Below, piece after piece: positions 1-9,309 of a stretch of DNA of 55,870 bases. Position 1 is the stretch's first letter, and every line of letters starts with the position of its first letter. Source of the DNA: Roseomonas sp. E05 (GTDB lineage Bacteria > Pseudomonadota > Alphaproteobacteria > Acetobacterales > Acetobacteraceae); NCBI RefSeq assembly GCF_030063475.1, contig NZ_JASIRT010000032.1, positions 1-55,870 of the forward strand, written 5' to 3'. A program made the translations under genes and the position numbers. The notes under the pieces are model-generated. The model saw only the letters and a program-made list of their open reading frames with translations, did not search any database and was not told the origin of the DNA.

Positions 1-118
1 GGATCGAGGACTACAACGAAGTCCACCCCCACAAGGGCTTGCGGATGTGTTCACCCCGTGAGTTCATCCGCGCCCAGTCTCAACCAGCCCCGTGTCCGGT
101 TTGATGGGGGCAACTCCA
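1..118 (+). mobile_element. Right end of an IS3-family insertion sequence
   Basis: The window opens inside an IS3-type element. The reading frame at 3-104 encodes a transposase C-terminus, and the sequence ends in TGTCCGGTTTGATGGG followed by CAACTCCA, with the terminal CA at 117-118. Base 119 onward is the ISL3-type transposase gene on the other strand, read in frame up to this point. The boundary was set by where the ISL3 protein stops looking like its family. The left end lies outside the window. Confidence 0.75.
3..104 (+). pseudogene. IS3-family transposase (OrfB), C-terminal end only
   Basis: This is the last 33 codons of a DDE integrase-type transposase that begins before the window. 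The segment IEDYNEVHPHKGLRMCSPRE is the typical tail of IS3 OrfB proteins: the catalytic glutamate region is upstream and the HPHKGL-like run follows it. It ends at a TGA at 102-104, only 14 bases from the IS end, which is normal for the family. It is partial because of the window edge, so the complete gene may be intact outside. Confidence 0.8.
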
Positions 119-821
119 GCCACCGATCCGCGACCTGTGTTGCGTAGGGCAGAGCCCTGGCAACAGCCAGGGCATACCCGCCACTGCGGTCGCGGGCGAC
201 GACGGTGATCTGCGCCTGCTCCGAAAGCCAAGCCTCGGCCGCCGCGGGCTCGCGGTCAGGCAGGAGCGCGATGGTCCTGCGCCGCTCGAGATCGCAGATC
301 AGCGTGCCGTATCGCTGGTTGCGCCGCCAAGCCCATTCGTCGATCCCGACCACCACGGGCGGGACGAAGCACGGGCTACCCCGGCGCCGCACGGCACGCA
401 GCAGGGTGTCGCGGCTCGCTGGCACCATGAGCCTGCGCGCGAAATCTGCCGCCGGCCGGCCGCCAAGTGCCAGGCCGAGGTGGTGGACGATGTGCTCGAG
501 CCGCGGCGTCCGGCGCGCCCAGGGCGCGAGCACGCCGGCGTCAAAGCGCTCAGCGAAGATCCGTCGCCCGCACAGCAGGGCATTGCAGTAGAACCGGCGT
601 GCGTTGACCATCAACCGAACCGGGCGCCCTGAGACCGGCAGGTCTGCTAAACCTCGGCGGTAGCGGCTGTGCACCCGCTCGGAAGGTGAGCCGCAGCCAG
701 GACAGGCACTCGCCCTGGCTGCGGAGCGGACGGTGATCAGCGCGCCGGCGTCGTCGCTCGTCGCCTCAACCATGACAAAGCCGCGCGGCACGAGAGCAGA
801 AACGCGAAAGGCCTGCTGCAC
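119..821 (-). pseudogene. ISL3-family transposase, C-terminus cut off by IS3 insertion
   Basis: About 234 codons of an ISL3-type transposase remain. The N-terminal zinc-finger part has CPGCG near residue 40 and a second Cys pair (FYCNALLCGRR), followed by the helix-turn-helix region and the start of the DDE domain (VVVGIDEWAWRR, then QVADRW). Full-length proteins run to about 400-550 residues. Here the frame leaves the family immediately after QVADRW, where the IS3 end begins, so most of the catalytic domain is gone. The start is a GTG at 819-821 behind a purine-rich stretch. The missing part may continue on the far side of the IS3, outside the window. Confidence 0.8.
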
Positions 822-869
822 GGCATTGATCCCCCTCTGTAGGCCAACGCCACATATCGGTCAGCATCC

Positions 870-937
870 TGACTGCACCAAAGATGCGCCAGAGCCCCTA
901 TTCCATGCCGATTGACAGAAAAGGTTGGCGAGAGCCC
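870..937. repeat. Two tandem IS-terminus-like repeats
   Basis: Read on the minus strand, two segments about 40 bp apart share the pattern GGGCTCT-N-GC-N2-A-N-CTTT, one at 870-897 and one at 911-937. This resembles ISL3-family terminal repeats. They lie between the ISL3 transposase start and a thiolase fragment, so one is probably the end of that element. The second may be a subterminal binding site or the end of an older copy. The alignment is by eye. Confidence 0.4.
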
Positions 938-984
938 TCTCGACCGCCACAAAGTTGGCGCGAACAACATCGGTGTGCGAAGCC

Positions 985-1118
985 GAGGCCCGCGCGTTCC
1001 ACGGCCGCACGGATCGCGGTGGCGCCGAGGGCGGTGGCGGGCAGGTCCTTCAGGGTGTCGCCGAAGGTGCCGATGGCAGTTCGTACCGGGGTCAGAGGAC
1101 GATCTCTCGCTGTGCCAT
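985..1118 (-). pseudogene. Thiolase (acetyl-CoA acetyltransferase) N-terminal fragment, frameshifted
   Basis: The minus strand reads MAQREIVL and then hits a TGA at 1092-1094. One base over, the frame continues LTPVRTAIGTFGDTLKDLPA and on to AAVERAGL, which is a typical thiolase N-terminus (VRTxxG motif). One missing base in the CTC/CTGACC junction explains the stop. The homology ends at about 985, next to the IS-end-like repeats, so the remaining roughly 350 residues including the catalytic cysteine were removed by the mobile-element event. It is non-functional. Confidence 0.75.
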
Positions 1119-1154
1119 GATGACAGTTCCCCTATTTCGTCCTCACTGCTGGCC

Positions 1155-1580
1155 TCATCCTGCGAGGGTGGCCCGGACGCCTGCCCGCCGAAGGACGCCC
1201 TCGAGCGGCACGGCCGCCGCAAGAGTGTTGGAGATGGTCCCGTACTTGCGGACGTTCTGGTGCAGCAGTTCGAGCCGATGGTCGGCCTCGTCCGTATCCA
1301 CCAGAATCTCGTAGTCGATCTGGGTAATGCGCGGCGGCACGTCCTGCCGCTCGGCGCGCAGGCGGATTTCGACGCCTTGGAGCGAGAAGCGCAGCATCGG
1401 CGTGACACGCTCGATGCCCTTGACCATGCAGGCGGCGAGCGCCGCCAGGAGCAATTCCGCCGGGTTGAATGCGTCCTGGCGCCCGCACGGTCCGGTGTCG
1501 GCGAGCAACTCAGCCGACTTGCAGGTCATGCGGGTTCCGTGGCTGTCGAGCCTCGTCGCCGTCACTGTGTAGGTCTGCAT
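1155..1580 (-). CDS. OsmC/Ohr-family protein
   Basis: This 141-residue cytoplasmic protein has the OsmC fold. Family members detoxify organic or fatty-acid hydroperoxides with a pair of cysteines. The central motif AFNPAELLLAALAACMVKGI carries the peroxidatic-type Cys near residue 51. At the place where classical OsmC has a second cysteine in a CPVSNT-like motif, this protein has KYGTISNTL, so the second Cys is missing. It therefore belongs to the uncharacterised OsmC-like branch rather than to proven Ohr peroxidases. It starts at ATG 1580 and sits downstream of the arsenic operon on the same strand with a 214-bp gap, so it is probably a separate unit. Confidence 0.85.
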   Translation of the reverse strand: MQTYTVTATRLDSHGTRMTCKSAELLADTGPCGRQDAFNPAELLLAALAACMVKGIERVTPMLRFSLQGVEIRLRAERQDVPPRITQIDYEILVDTDEADHRLELLHQNVRKYGTISNTLAAAVPLEGVLRRAGVRATLAG

Positions 1581-1629
1581 GGTTCACGCCTTTCGGTATG
1601 AAATTGCACCGGGTGCGCGCTGGGAATCC

Positions 1630-1643
1630 TTGCGTTGGATCAA
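1630..1643 (-). promoter_or_regulatory. Possible FNR/FixK-type box upstream of osmC-like gene
   Basis: On the minus strand, TTGATCCAACGCAA lies 50-63 bases before the OsmC-like start codon. One half-site matches the FNR/CRP-family TTGAT exactly and the other is CGCAA, a common degenerate half in alphaproteobacterial FnrL/FixK sites. This is a single visual match without a supporting promoter, so it is only a candidate. Confidence 0.3.
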
Positions 1644-1794
1644 GAGAAATAGCAGTTGACGGACTACCGCACGAACTTCACAGAGATGGCGGCCAGCGAC
1701 CTTAGCTGGCGCGGTCAGCCCTGTTCGTCACCCCGGCCAGCATTCGAAGCGAGTGGAGCGCCATCCGGAGGCGGCAGCACCTCAGCGGGGGTGG

Positions 1795-3021
1795 TCAGAC
1801 CGCCACCCGCCGCGCCTCGGCCCCGGCCGGCAGCAGGAAAGTGAGAGCTAGACAGACGGCCAGCATGGCGGCCGAGCCCCACAGGCACGCCTGGATGCCG
1901 GCCGCCTGCGTCAGGACGCCCGAGAGCAGGATGCCGAACAAGCGCCCAGCCGCATTGGCCGCGTAGTAGAAGCCGACATCCTCAGCCGCCTTCTCCGAGC
2001 CCGCATAGGCAAGGATGAGGTAGGAGTGGAGTGACGAGTTCACGGCAAACGCGAAGCCGAAGATGGCCAACCCGGCGACCACCACCAGGTCTGGGCGGCC
2101 AACGGCGCCGGTCGCCAGCATCAAACCAAGGGCAACGGGGATGATGGCCAGCGCCACACCCCAGAGGCGCGCCTCCGGCACCTCGCGGGACAGACCATCC
2201 GGACTGCGGCGGACCACCTGTGGCGCCAGAGCCTGCACGCCGCCGTAGCCGATCGTCCAGGCGGCCAGGAAGGTCGAGACGCCGACGTAGTTCCAGCCCT
2301 GGCTGTACAGGAAGACCGGCAGGCCCACGACGAACCAGACGTCGCGGGAGCCGAACATGAAGACCCGGGCGCCCGCCAGCAGGTTGACGCCGCGGTTCTT
2401 GGCGAAGAGTTCCTTGAAGCTCTTCGATGCCTTGGCCTTGCCGAGCTCCCGGGGCAGCGAGAGCAGCACGCCCACAAGGGCAAGAGCGAGCAATGCAACC
2501 AGCAGCCAGAGCGCCGGTCGAAAGCCAGCGGTCTGGAGCAGGAAGCCGCCGAGGAAGAAGCCGAAACCCTTCATGGCGTTCTTGGAGCCGGTGAACCAGG
2601 CCACCCAGCGGAACAACTGACCGGTGCCCTGCTGCGAAGACGCCTTGATGGCTGACTTCGAGGCCGTCTTGGTCAGGTCCTTGGCCACGCCGGAGATGCC
2701 CTGGGCACAGACGACCCAGGCCACCGAAACCGCGGCGTTCCAGGAGGGGTCGAGCGCCGACAGCATCAGCAGGCCGCCGATCTGGAGCGTCAGGCCGATC
2801 GCCAGCATGCGGGGGATGCCGAAGCGCACCGCGAGCCAGCCGCCGCCCAGATTGGCGAAGATGCCTGCCGCCTCGTAGAGCAGGAACAGGAAGGCCAGGG
2901 TGAAGGGCGTGTAGCCAAGCTGATAGAAGTGCAGCAGCACCAGCATCCGCAACGCGCCATCGGTGAGCGTGAAGCCCCAATAGGCGCCGGTCACGATGAG
3001 GTAGTTGCGGATGGCGGACAT
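1795..3021 (-). CDS. arsJ: ArsJ organoarsenical (1-arseno-3-phosphoglycerate) efflux MFS permease
   Basis: This 408-residue inner-membrane protein of the major facilitator superfamily has about 12 hydrophobic segments. Its start (NYLIVTGAYWGFTLTDGALR) and the QGISGVAKDLTKTASKSAIK region are hallmarks of ArsJ. The known role is export of 1-arseno-3-phosphoglycerate, which is made from arsenate and glyceraldehyde-3-phosphate by a partner GAPDH and breaks down to arsenate outside the cell. The partner gene lies directly upstream, and its TGA overlaps this ATG (TGATG at 3019-3023), so the two are translationally coupled. It is the last gene of the operon. The length is normal and no defect is visible. 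Confidence 0.93.
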   Translation of the reverse strand: MSAIRNYLIVTGAYWGFTLTDGALRMLVLLHFYQLGYTPFTLAFLFLLYEAAGIFANLGGGWLAVRFGIPRMLAIGLTLQIGGLLMLSALDPSWNAAVSVAWVVCAQGISGVAKDLTKTASKSAIKASSQQGTGQLFRWVAWFTGSKNAMKGFGFFLGGFLLQTAGFRPALWLLVALLALALVGVLLSLPRELGKAKASKSFKELFAKNRGVNLLAGARVFMFGSRDVWFVVGLPVFLYSQGWNYVGVSTFLAAWTIGYGGVQALAPQVVRRSPDGLSREVPEARLWGVALAIIPVALGLMLATGAVGRPDLVVVAGLAIFGFAFAVNSSLHSYLILAYAGSEKAAEDVGFYYAANAAGRLFGILLSGVLTQAAGIQACLWGSAAMLAVCLALTFLLPAGAEARRVAV

Positions 3022-4070
3022 CAGACGCCCCGCTCCCGGACGATGTTGGCCAGGTCCACCATCCGGCAGGCATAGCCCATCTCGTTGTCGTACCAGGCAT
3101 AGACCTTCAGCATCGTCCCGTCGGTCACCATGGTGCTGGCCGCGTCGACGATGGCGCTGCGGGTGTCGTTGGCGTAGTCGGCCGAGACCAGCGGCCGCTC
3201 CTCGTAGCCCAGGATGCCCGTCAGCGGCCCGGCGGCGGCCGAGCGGAACAGCTCGTTAACCTCAGTCACGGTGGTCTCGCGCTGCATCTCGAAGACGGCG
3301 TCCGTCAGCGAGGCATTCAGCACCGGCGCCCGGACGGCGTGGCCGTTCAGGCGGCCCTGGAGTTCCGGGTAGATGAGCGAGATGGCGGTGGCGCTGCCCG
3401 TCGTGGTCGGCTGAAGGGACAGCAGGGCCGACCGGGCGCGCCGGAGGTCCTTGTGCGGGGCATCCACGACCACGTTGGTGTTGGTCGGATCGTGGATGGT
3501 GGTGATCTGGCCATGCCGGATGCCGATGGCCTCGTGGACGACCTTGACCACCGGCGCCAGACAGTTGGTGGTGCAGGAGGCTGCGGTCAGCAGCCGGTGC
3601 TGCGCCGGGTCGTAGCGGTCGTCATTGACCCCGACCACGATGTTCAGGGCCGCGGCCGCCGGGTCCTTGACTGGCGCGGCGACGATGACCCGCTTCACGC
3701 CGCGGTCGAAGTAGCCCTGCAACTGCTCCTGCTTCAGGAACTTGCCGGTACATTCCAGGACGACGTCACAGCCCAGGTCACCCCAGGGCACGTCGGCAGG
3801 GGCAGCGGCTGCGCCGAAGCCGATGCGCCGGTCACCGACGACAATGGCCTCTTCGCCTTCGGCCGCGATCCGCTCACGCCAGCGGCCATGGATGCTGTCG
3901 AATTCGAGGAGGTGGGCCGTCGCGGCGGCGCCACCCTTGAGCTCGTTGACGTGGACGATATCGAGGCGGTTCGCGCTACGCGGGTCTCTCGCCTCCCGGA
4001 ACACGCCACCCAGGGCGGCCCGGAACGCCAGTCTGCCGATGCGGCCCATGCCGTTGATGCCGACGCGCAT
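3021..4070 (-). CDS. ArsJ-associated glyceraldehyde-3-phosphate dehydrogenase
   Basis: This 349-residue GAPDH starts [19 protein letters not shown] (Rossmann NAD site) and has the catalytic SCTTNC with the nucleophile at about Cys166, followed by the conserved [15 protein letters not shown] end. In ars islands this paralogue uses arsenate instead of phosphate to make 1-arseno-3-phosphoglycerate for ArsJ. The gene begins one base after the arsR-arsC stop codon and overlaps arsJ by one base, placing it firmly in the detoxification operon rather than in glycolysis. An in-frame start 18 bases further upstream would overlap arsR-arsC. I chose ATG 4070 because the family N-terminus begins there. 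Confidence 0.93.
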   Translation of the reverse strand: MRVGINGMGRIGRLAFRAALGGVFREARDPRSANRLDIVHVNELKGGAAATAHLLEFDSIHGRWRERIAAEGEEAIVVGDRRIGFGAAAAPADVPWGDLGCDVVLECTGKFLKQEQLQGYFDRGVKRVIVAAPVKDPAAAALNIVVGVNDDRYDPAQHRLLTAASCTTNCLAPVVKVVHEAIGIRHGQITTIHDPTNTNVVVDAPHKDLRRARSALLSLQPTTTGSATAISLIYPELQGRLNGHAVRAPVLNASLTDAVFEMQRETTVTEVNELFRSAAAGPLTGILGYEERPLVSADYANDTRSAIVDAASTMVTDGTMLKVYAWYDNEMGYACRMVDLANIVRERGV

Positions 4071-4071
4071 G

Positions 4072-4932
4072 TCAGTGCTCCTTGGCAACGGTGAGAGGAG
4101 CCTCGCTCAGGTCGTCCAGCCGGTGCCGCAGCGACATGCGGTCCAGGGCCTCCATCTTGAGGCTGGTGAAGATGCCGAGGCGCCGGAACAGGCTGGCGTA
4201 GAGCTCGTTGAGCATCAGGATGCGCTCGTGCGAACCCGCCGCGAACTGGCCCGGCCCAGGCAGCGGCCAGGAGGCGGTGATGGCCTGCCCGCCGAAGTCC
4301 GGGCAGTGCTGGCCCTGGAGCTCATCGCAGAGCGTGATGACGAAGTCCATCCGGGGCGCATCGGGCTTCTGGAACTCCCGGTGCGACTTGCTGCGGACGT
4401 TCGAGACGTCATGCCCAAGGCTCACCAGCTTCTCGACGACCTCGGGCATCGGCTGTGGCGCCGGATCCGACCCTGCCGAGTAGGCCCTGAAGCGCTCCCC
4501 GCCCAGCTTGTTCAGGATGGCCTCGGCCATCAGCGAACGGGCGGAGTTGCGCGTGCACAGGAAGAGGACGTTGAAGGCCGGTGTCATGGGGCCGTTCTCC
4601 GAAGGGCTGGCGGGCCATGCCCGCATCAGGTCACCACAAAGCTCAGGGCGTCCGCCGCAGCAGTCCTGCGACAGGAAGGTGACCAGGTGGCGCAGGCGAT
4701 CAATCTGCGCAGCGTAGATCAGGCTGCGGCCCTGCCGGGTCGGGCGGACCAGCCCGACCTGCTCCAGGGCGCGCAGGTGGAAGGAAAGGGTCGAAGGGAC
4801 GATGCCGAGGGCCGCCCCAATCGCGCCTGCGGACAAGCCGGTCGGTCCCGCCTCCAGAAGGGTCCGGAGGAGGTCGAGGCGGGACTCCTGCCCCAAGGCA
4901 GCGAAGACGGCAGAGGCGTCAGAAGTTTCCAT
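4072..4932 (-). CDS. arsC: ArsR-ArsC fusion: arsenic-responsive repressor plus arsenate reductase
   Basis: This 286-residue fusion protein has two parts. Residues 1-105 are an ArsR/SmtB winged helix (recognition helix around [16 protein letters not shown]) ending in [10 protein letters not shown], with cysteines 91, 92 and 99 placed like the C-terminal arsenite site of this ArsR subgroup. Residues 118-286 are a low-molecular-weight-phosphatase-type arsenate reductase with the active loop CTRNSAR at 126-132. One polypeptide thus senses As(III) and reduces As(V). An upstream in-frame start at 5010 exists, but ATG 4932 matches the ArsR N-terminus. The next gene begins one base after its stop. 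As first intact gene of the operon it probably autoregulates. Confidence 0.92.
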   Translation of the reverse strand: METSDASAVFAALGQESRLDLLRTLLEAGPTGLSAGAIGAALGIVPSTLSFHLRALEQVGLVRPTRQGRSLIYAAQIDRLRHLVTFLSQDCCGGRPELCGDLMRAWPASPSENGPMTPAFNVLFLCTRNSARSLMAEAILNKLGGERFRAYSAGSDPAPQPMPEVVEKLVSLGHDVSNVRSKSHREFQKPDAPRMDFVITLCDELQGQHCPDFGGQAITASWPLPGPGQFAAGSHERILMLNELYASLFRRLGIFTSLKMEALDRMSLRHRLDDLSEAPLTVAKEH

Positions 4933-4952
4933 ATTTCCGCTGTATTCGAAAT
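4933..4952. promoter_or_regulatory. Candidate ArsR operator at the arsR-arsC start
   Basis: An imperfect inverted repeat, ATTTCCG then 7 bases then CGAAAT, lies directly upstream of the arsR-arsC start codon. On the minus strand a TTGTCA hexamer that could serve as -35 lies about 20 bases further upstream. A repressor bound here would cover the -10/leader region. ArsR operators are usually AT-rich dyads in this position. The assignment rests on position and symmetry only. Confidence 0.4.
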
Positions 4953-4981
4953 GAAGTGTGTTGTCGTGTGACAATTGCAGC

Positions 4982-5795
4982 CTAGGTGATGGCTTGCCGG
5001 ACCCTGGCACTGACCCAATCGCTGATCACCACAGTTGTCAGGATGAGCAGGAGGATGACGCTGACCTGGGGCCAAGCGAGCGTTGCCACGGACGCCTCCA
5101 GTTGAAGACCGATGCCGCCCGCCCCGACCAAGCCCAGCACCGTGGCCTCGCGGATGTTGATGTCCCAGCGGAACACCCTGATGCCTGCGATGGCGGGCGC
5201 CACCTGGGGCGCGATTCCCCAGGCCAGCACCTGGGCGCTGGCAGCGCCGGTGGCCTCCATCGCTTCAACCTGAACTGGGTCGATTTCCTCGATAGCCTCG
5301 TGGAGCAACTTGCCGATGAAGCCGATGGAGCGCAGCGCGATGGCCAAGGTGCCCGCCAGCGGCCCGGGGCCGATGATGACCACCAGGACCAGCGCCCAGA
5401 TCAGGCTGTTGATGGATCGGCTGGCCACGATGACGAACAGCGCCACCGGCCGGATGAGGAGGACGCTGGGCGTGGTGTTGCGCGCCGCCAGCACGGCCAC
5501 GGGAATGCCGAGGATGACGGCCAGCAAGGTTCCCAGGGTGGCCATGTTGACCGTGTCCCACAGAGGCTTCCACAGCACGCTGGCATAGTCCCAGCGGGGT
5601 GGCACCGCGCGGAGAGCAGGTCGGCGCCCTGCTGGGGAGCGTCCCAGACGAAATCCCAGATGGTCGCGTCCGAGATCTGCCGGAACGAGAGGACCGTCGC
5701 CACCACGATGGCAAGCCATGCACCCCAGGCCAGCAGGTCACCCATCGGTGTCCGCCGACGCCAGATTACGTCCTGTGATCTTCCCCTGATTTGAT
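4982..5795 (-). pseudogene. phnE: PhnE-type phosphonate/phosphite ABC permease, frameshifted and 5'-truncated by IS
   Basis: The C-terminal 225 or so residues, from VPPRWDYASVLWKPLWDTV to the end, form an ABC permease with the binding-protein-dependent transport EAA-type loop (EAIEEIDPVQVEAMEATGA) and several membrane spans, as in PhnE. The N-terminal part (MGDLLAWGAWLAIVVATVLS, ATG at 5745) is in a different frame. One base appears lost near 5610, where the reading changes after DLLSA. The frame is open upstream of that ATG to the IS boundary at 5795, so the original 5' end may also be missing. Its position ahead of arsR-arsC suggests a lost phosphate/arsenate-type uptake module. A sequencing error could explain the frameshift but not the IS truncation. 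Confidence 0.8.
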
Positions 5796-5818
5796 GGTTC
5801 TCCCGCACTTTGCGTGGA

Positions 5819-7481
5819 TCAGGCAGCGATGAGGACGCGGCGACGGAGCAGCGCGAAGCTGGCGCGGCCATACATGGTGCGTTTTAGCATCTTCAGCCGA
5901 CTGATCTGCCCTTCCGCTTGCGCGTTGCTCCAGGGCGTCGTCAGCGCCGCCCGAACCGCCGCCCCGTCCTGCGCCAAGCCGGCCGCGAAGGTCTCCAGCG
6001 CCGCAACACCGCAGCTCCGGGTCTCCAGGAGCCATCTGTCGAGTTCGCCGGCAGCATCCGCCGGCCGCTCACCATCCAAACCGCAGGCGCGGATCAGCAT
6101 CGTGAACCGCCGCGCCAAATCGGCGACCCGTGCTGCCTCGGCATCCTGCCGGATGCGGGCGAGGTCGGCCGTGGCGCGGGGCGGCCGCGTCGCGGCGGGC
6201 TGCACCAAGATCCAGGCCAGCCGCTTCGGAGAAGGGATCGGTGCTGCTCTGGCGAGCTCGGCGCTCGGCGCTCGGCGCCCCGGTCAGCGGCAGCCATTTG
6301 CGGGCCGTGCGCGGCGCCGGTTTCGTGCGTCGGTCAGCGACGAAGCGGTGCACCTGCCGGTGAGTCCCCGCGAAGCCCTGGTTGCGGATCTCGCGCCAGA
6401 ACGCCATGGCGTTCTCGCAGCCCTCGGCCATGCGGTGCTCCAGATGAGCGAGGTAGGGGTCGAGGCGAGACGGATTGGGTCGGCGAATGGCCCGCTCCGG
6501 GAAGCTCTCGGCCTGGGCGTACTGACGCACGGTTGCGCGCGCCAGGCCCGTGGCACGGGCGATCGCCAGGAGGGGCTCGCCTGCAAGATGACGTCGGCGC
6601 ACGTCCTCGTAGGACACCAGCCGGCGAGCGCGGCTGTCGAGGCTGATGGCGATCTCGGCCGCGCTGCGGCGGTAGGCACGCAGGCGTTCTCCAGGCTGTC
6701 GTCCGTCACCATCGGGCAGAGCGGGCAGCTGTCTCAGCCGGCCGTGAACGCGGCCGAGCCAGCGCTCGAGAGCTTGGCGCATATTGAGGAGGAGATGCCA
6801 TCGATCGGCGACCTGGAGCGCGGCCGGCGCGCCGCCGCTCGCCGCTCGGGCGTACTCGGTCGAGCGGCCACGAACGACGATCTGGACGCCGGGATGACGA
6901 CGTAGCCACGCGGCGACGGTTCCCCCCGACCGGTCAGGCAACAGGTCGATCGGGCATCGTCGTTCGAGATCGACGAGGAGCGTGCCGTAGGTTCGGCCCT
7001 TGCGGATGGCCCAGTCGTCGATGCCCACGGCTCGCGGCGGATCCGATCTCGGCAGCGGGAGGCGATGCACGAGGCGCAGGATCGTATCAGGGCTGGTTTG
7101 CATCCCCAGATGGCCGGTCAGGCGAGCGCCGGCCTCGCCGCCCACTGTAAGCCCGATCCGGGTCTGAGCCTGCGCGAGGCGGCGGGTCCGGCGCGCTCGC
7201 GGCGGCATCAGCCGCGGGAGAGGCTCGGCAAACGTGCGGCGGCGGCAGGCGGGATGATGGCAGTAGAAGCGTCGGATACACAGGCGCAGCGTCACGGGCT
7301 GGCCAAGGCTCGGCAAGTCGGCCGGTCGGCGATCGTAGCGGCTGTGAACGGCAGAGCTGGACGTGCCACAGGCCGGACACCGACCATGGACACGGCGCGC
7401 ATGCGCGACGACGACGAGGCGACCGTTGGTCCGGATGACGCGTTCAATGGCGCAGTCAGGCAAGGGTGAGGACAGGATCAT
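5819..7481 (-). pseudogene. ISL3-family transposase split by a frameshift
   Basis: The N-terminal and central parts start at ATG 7481 (MILSSPLPDCAIERVIRTNG). They show the zinc-binding CPACG and CHHPACRRR pairs, the GIDDWAIRKGRTYGTLLVDL catalytic start and QVADRWHLLLN. The frame runs past LPLTGAPSAERRA into nonsense, while the proper C-terminus (KRLAWILVQPAA, then TPWSNAQAEGQISRLKMLKR, ending at 5819) lies in another frame. The break falls in a tandem GCTCGGC repeat at 6256-6276. Removing one 7-bp unit restores a single frame of normal length. The enzyme is probably inactive as written, unless slippage or ribosomal frameshifting joins the frames. Confidence 0.85.
6256..6276. repeat. Three tandem copies of the 7-mer GCTCGGC inside the transposase gene
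   Basis: Three perfect head-to-tail copies lie at 6256-6262, 6263-6269 and 6270-6276. Seven is not a multiple of three, so each copy gained or lost changes the reading frame of the ISL3 transposase. With three copies the C-terminal catalytic part is out of frame; with two it is in frame. Confidence 0.9.
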
Positions 7482-7548
7482 CCGCCTCGTGAAGCAGCCT
7501 GCCCTAACCTCGTCACCGCGACCGTTCCACACAAAGTGCGGGAGAACC

Positions 7549-7929
7549 ATCAATTCGAAGGAGGATCAGTTCAGGGCGGTGGTCAACCTGCGGACGGCCG
7601 GGGAGCAGAACCAACCCCTGTCGCCCGAGGCTGAAGGCGAGGTCGCCCGCGCGGCGGGCCTGGACTACGCCCACATCCCGGTCGCTCCCACGGGTCCGCA
7701 ATCCGAGCAGGTGGAGGCCTTCCGGGAGACGCTGCCCGCGCTGCCGGGGCCGGTGCTCGTCCACTGCGCCTCCGGCAAGCGCTCCGGCGTCTTCGCAGTC
7801 CTGCACGCCGCCAGGGAGCAAGGGTTGTCGGGGGAGGACGCGCTCGCCAAGGCGCGGGCGCTGGGCTTCGACTGGCAGAGCCCCGAACTCGAGAGCTTCG
7901 TGCGGCGCCACCTGGACCGCCGCGCCTAG
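7549..7929 (+). pseudogene. DUF442/beta-lactamase-hydrolase-like phosphatase, N-terminus lost at IS boundary
   Basis: From FRAVVNLRTAGEQNQPLSPE to the stop, this is the DUF442 (TIGR01244-type) tyrosine-phosphatase-like domain. The catalytic loop HCASGKRSG has the CX5R signature. Family members are about 110-140 residues and begin some 20-30 residues before FRAVVNLR, where here the IS end intervenes; the frame is simply open into the IS. The domain is often linked to, or fused with, sulfide:quinone oxidoreductases. An SQR gene lies convergently next door, so it probably belonged to the sulfide module. It may have lost its own start and promoter, although a start inside the IS could still drive a shortened protein. 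Confidence 0.75.
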
Positions 7930-8004
7930 ACGCGCGGCCATAAAGCCGGACCTCAGAGGGCGGCCCCCGACCAGGGCTGTCCGTCTGTCGCGTGGCTGCC
8001 GCGC

Positions 8005-9309
<1,305 letters not shown>

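Larger units (their letters stand above)
5796..7548 (-). mobile_element. ISL3-family insertion sequence with 23-bp terminal inverted repeats
   Basis: The element is bounded by GGTTCTCCCGCACTTTG-type inverted repeats at 5796-5818 and 7526-7548, identical at 22 of 23 positions. It is about 1.75 kb, with a single transposase gene read on the minus strand. ISL3 elements normally make 8-bp direct target repeats. The flanks here (GATTTGAT on the left, ATCAATTC on the right) are not direct repeats but near-inverted copies. The two sides also belong to different truncated genes, pointing to a deletion or recombination after insertion. Confidence 0.88.

Noticed and set aside
3742-4971. Plus-strand open frame of 409 codons
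   Set aside because: Antisense to GAPDH and ArsR-ArsC; no domain.
7549-7560. 8-bp target-site duplication for the ISL3 element
   Set aside because: Left flank GATTTGAT and right flank ATCAATTC are near-inverted, not direct, copies, so a target duplication is not supported.
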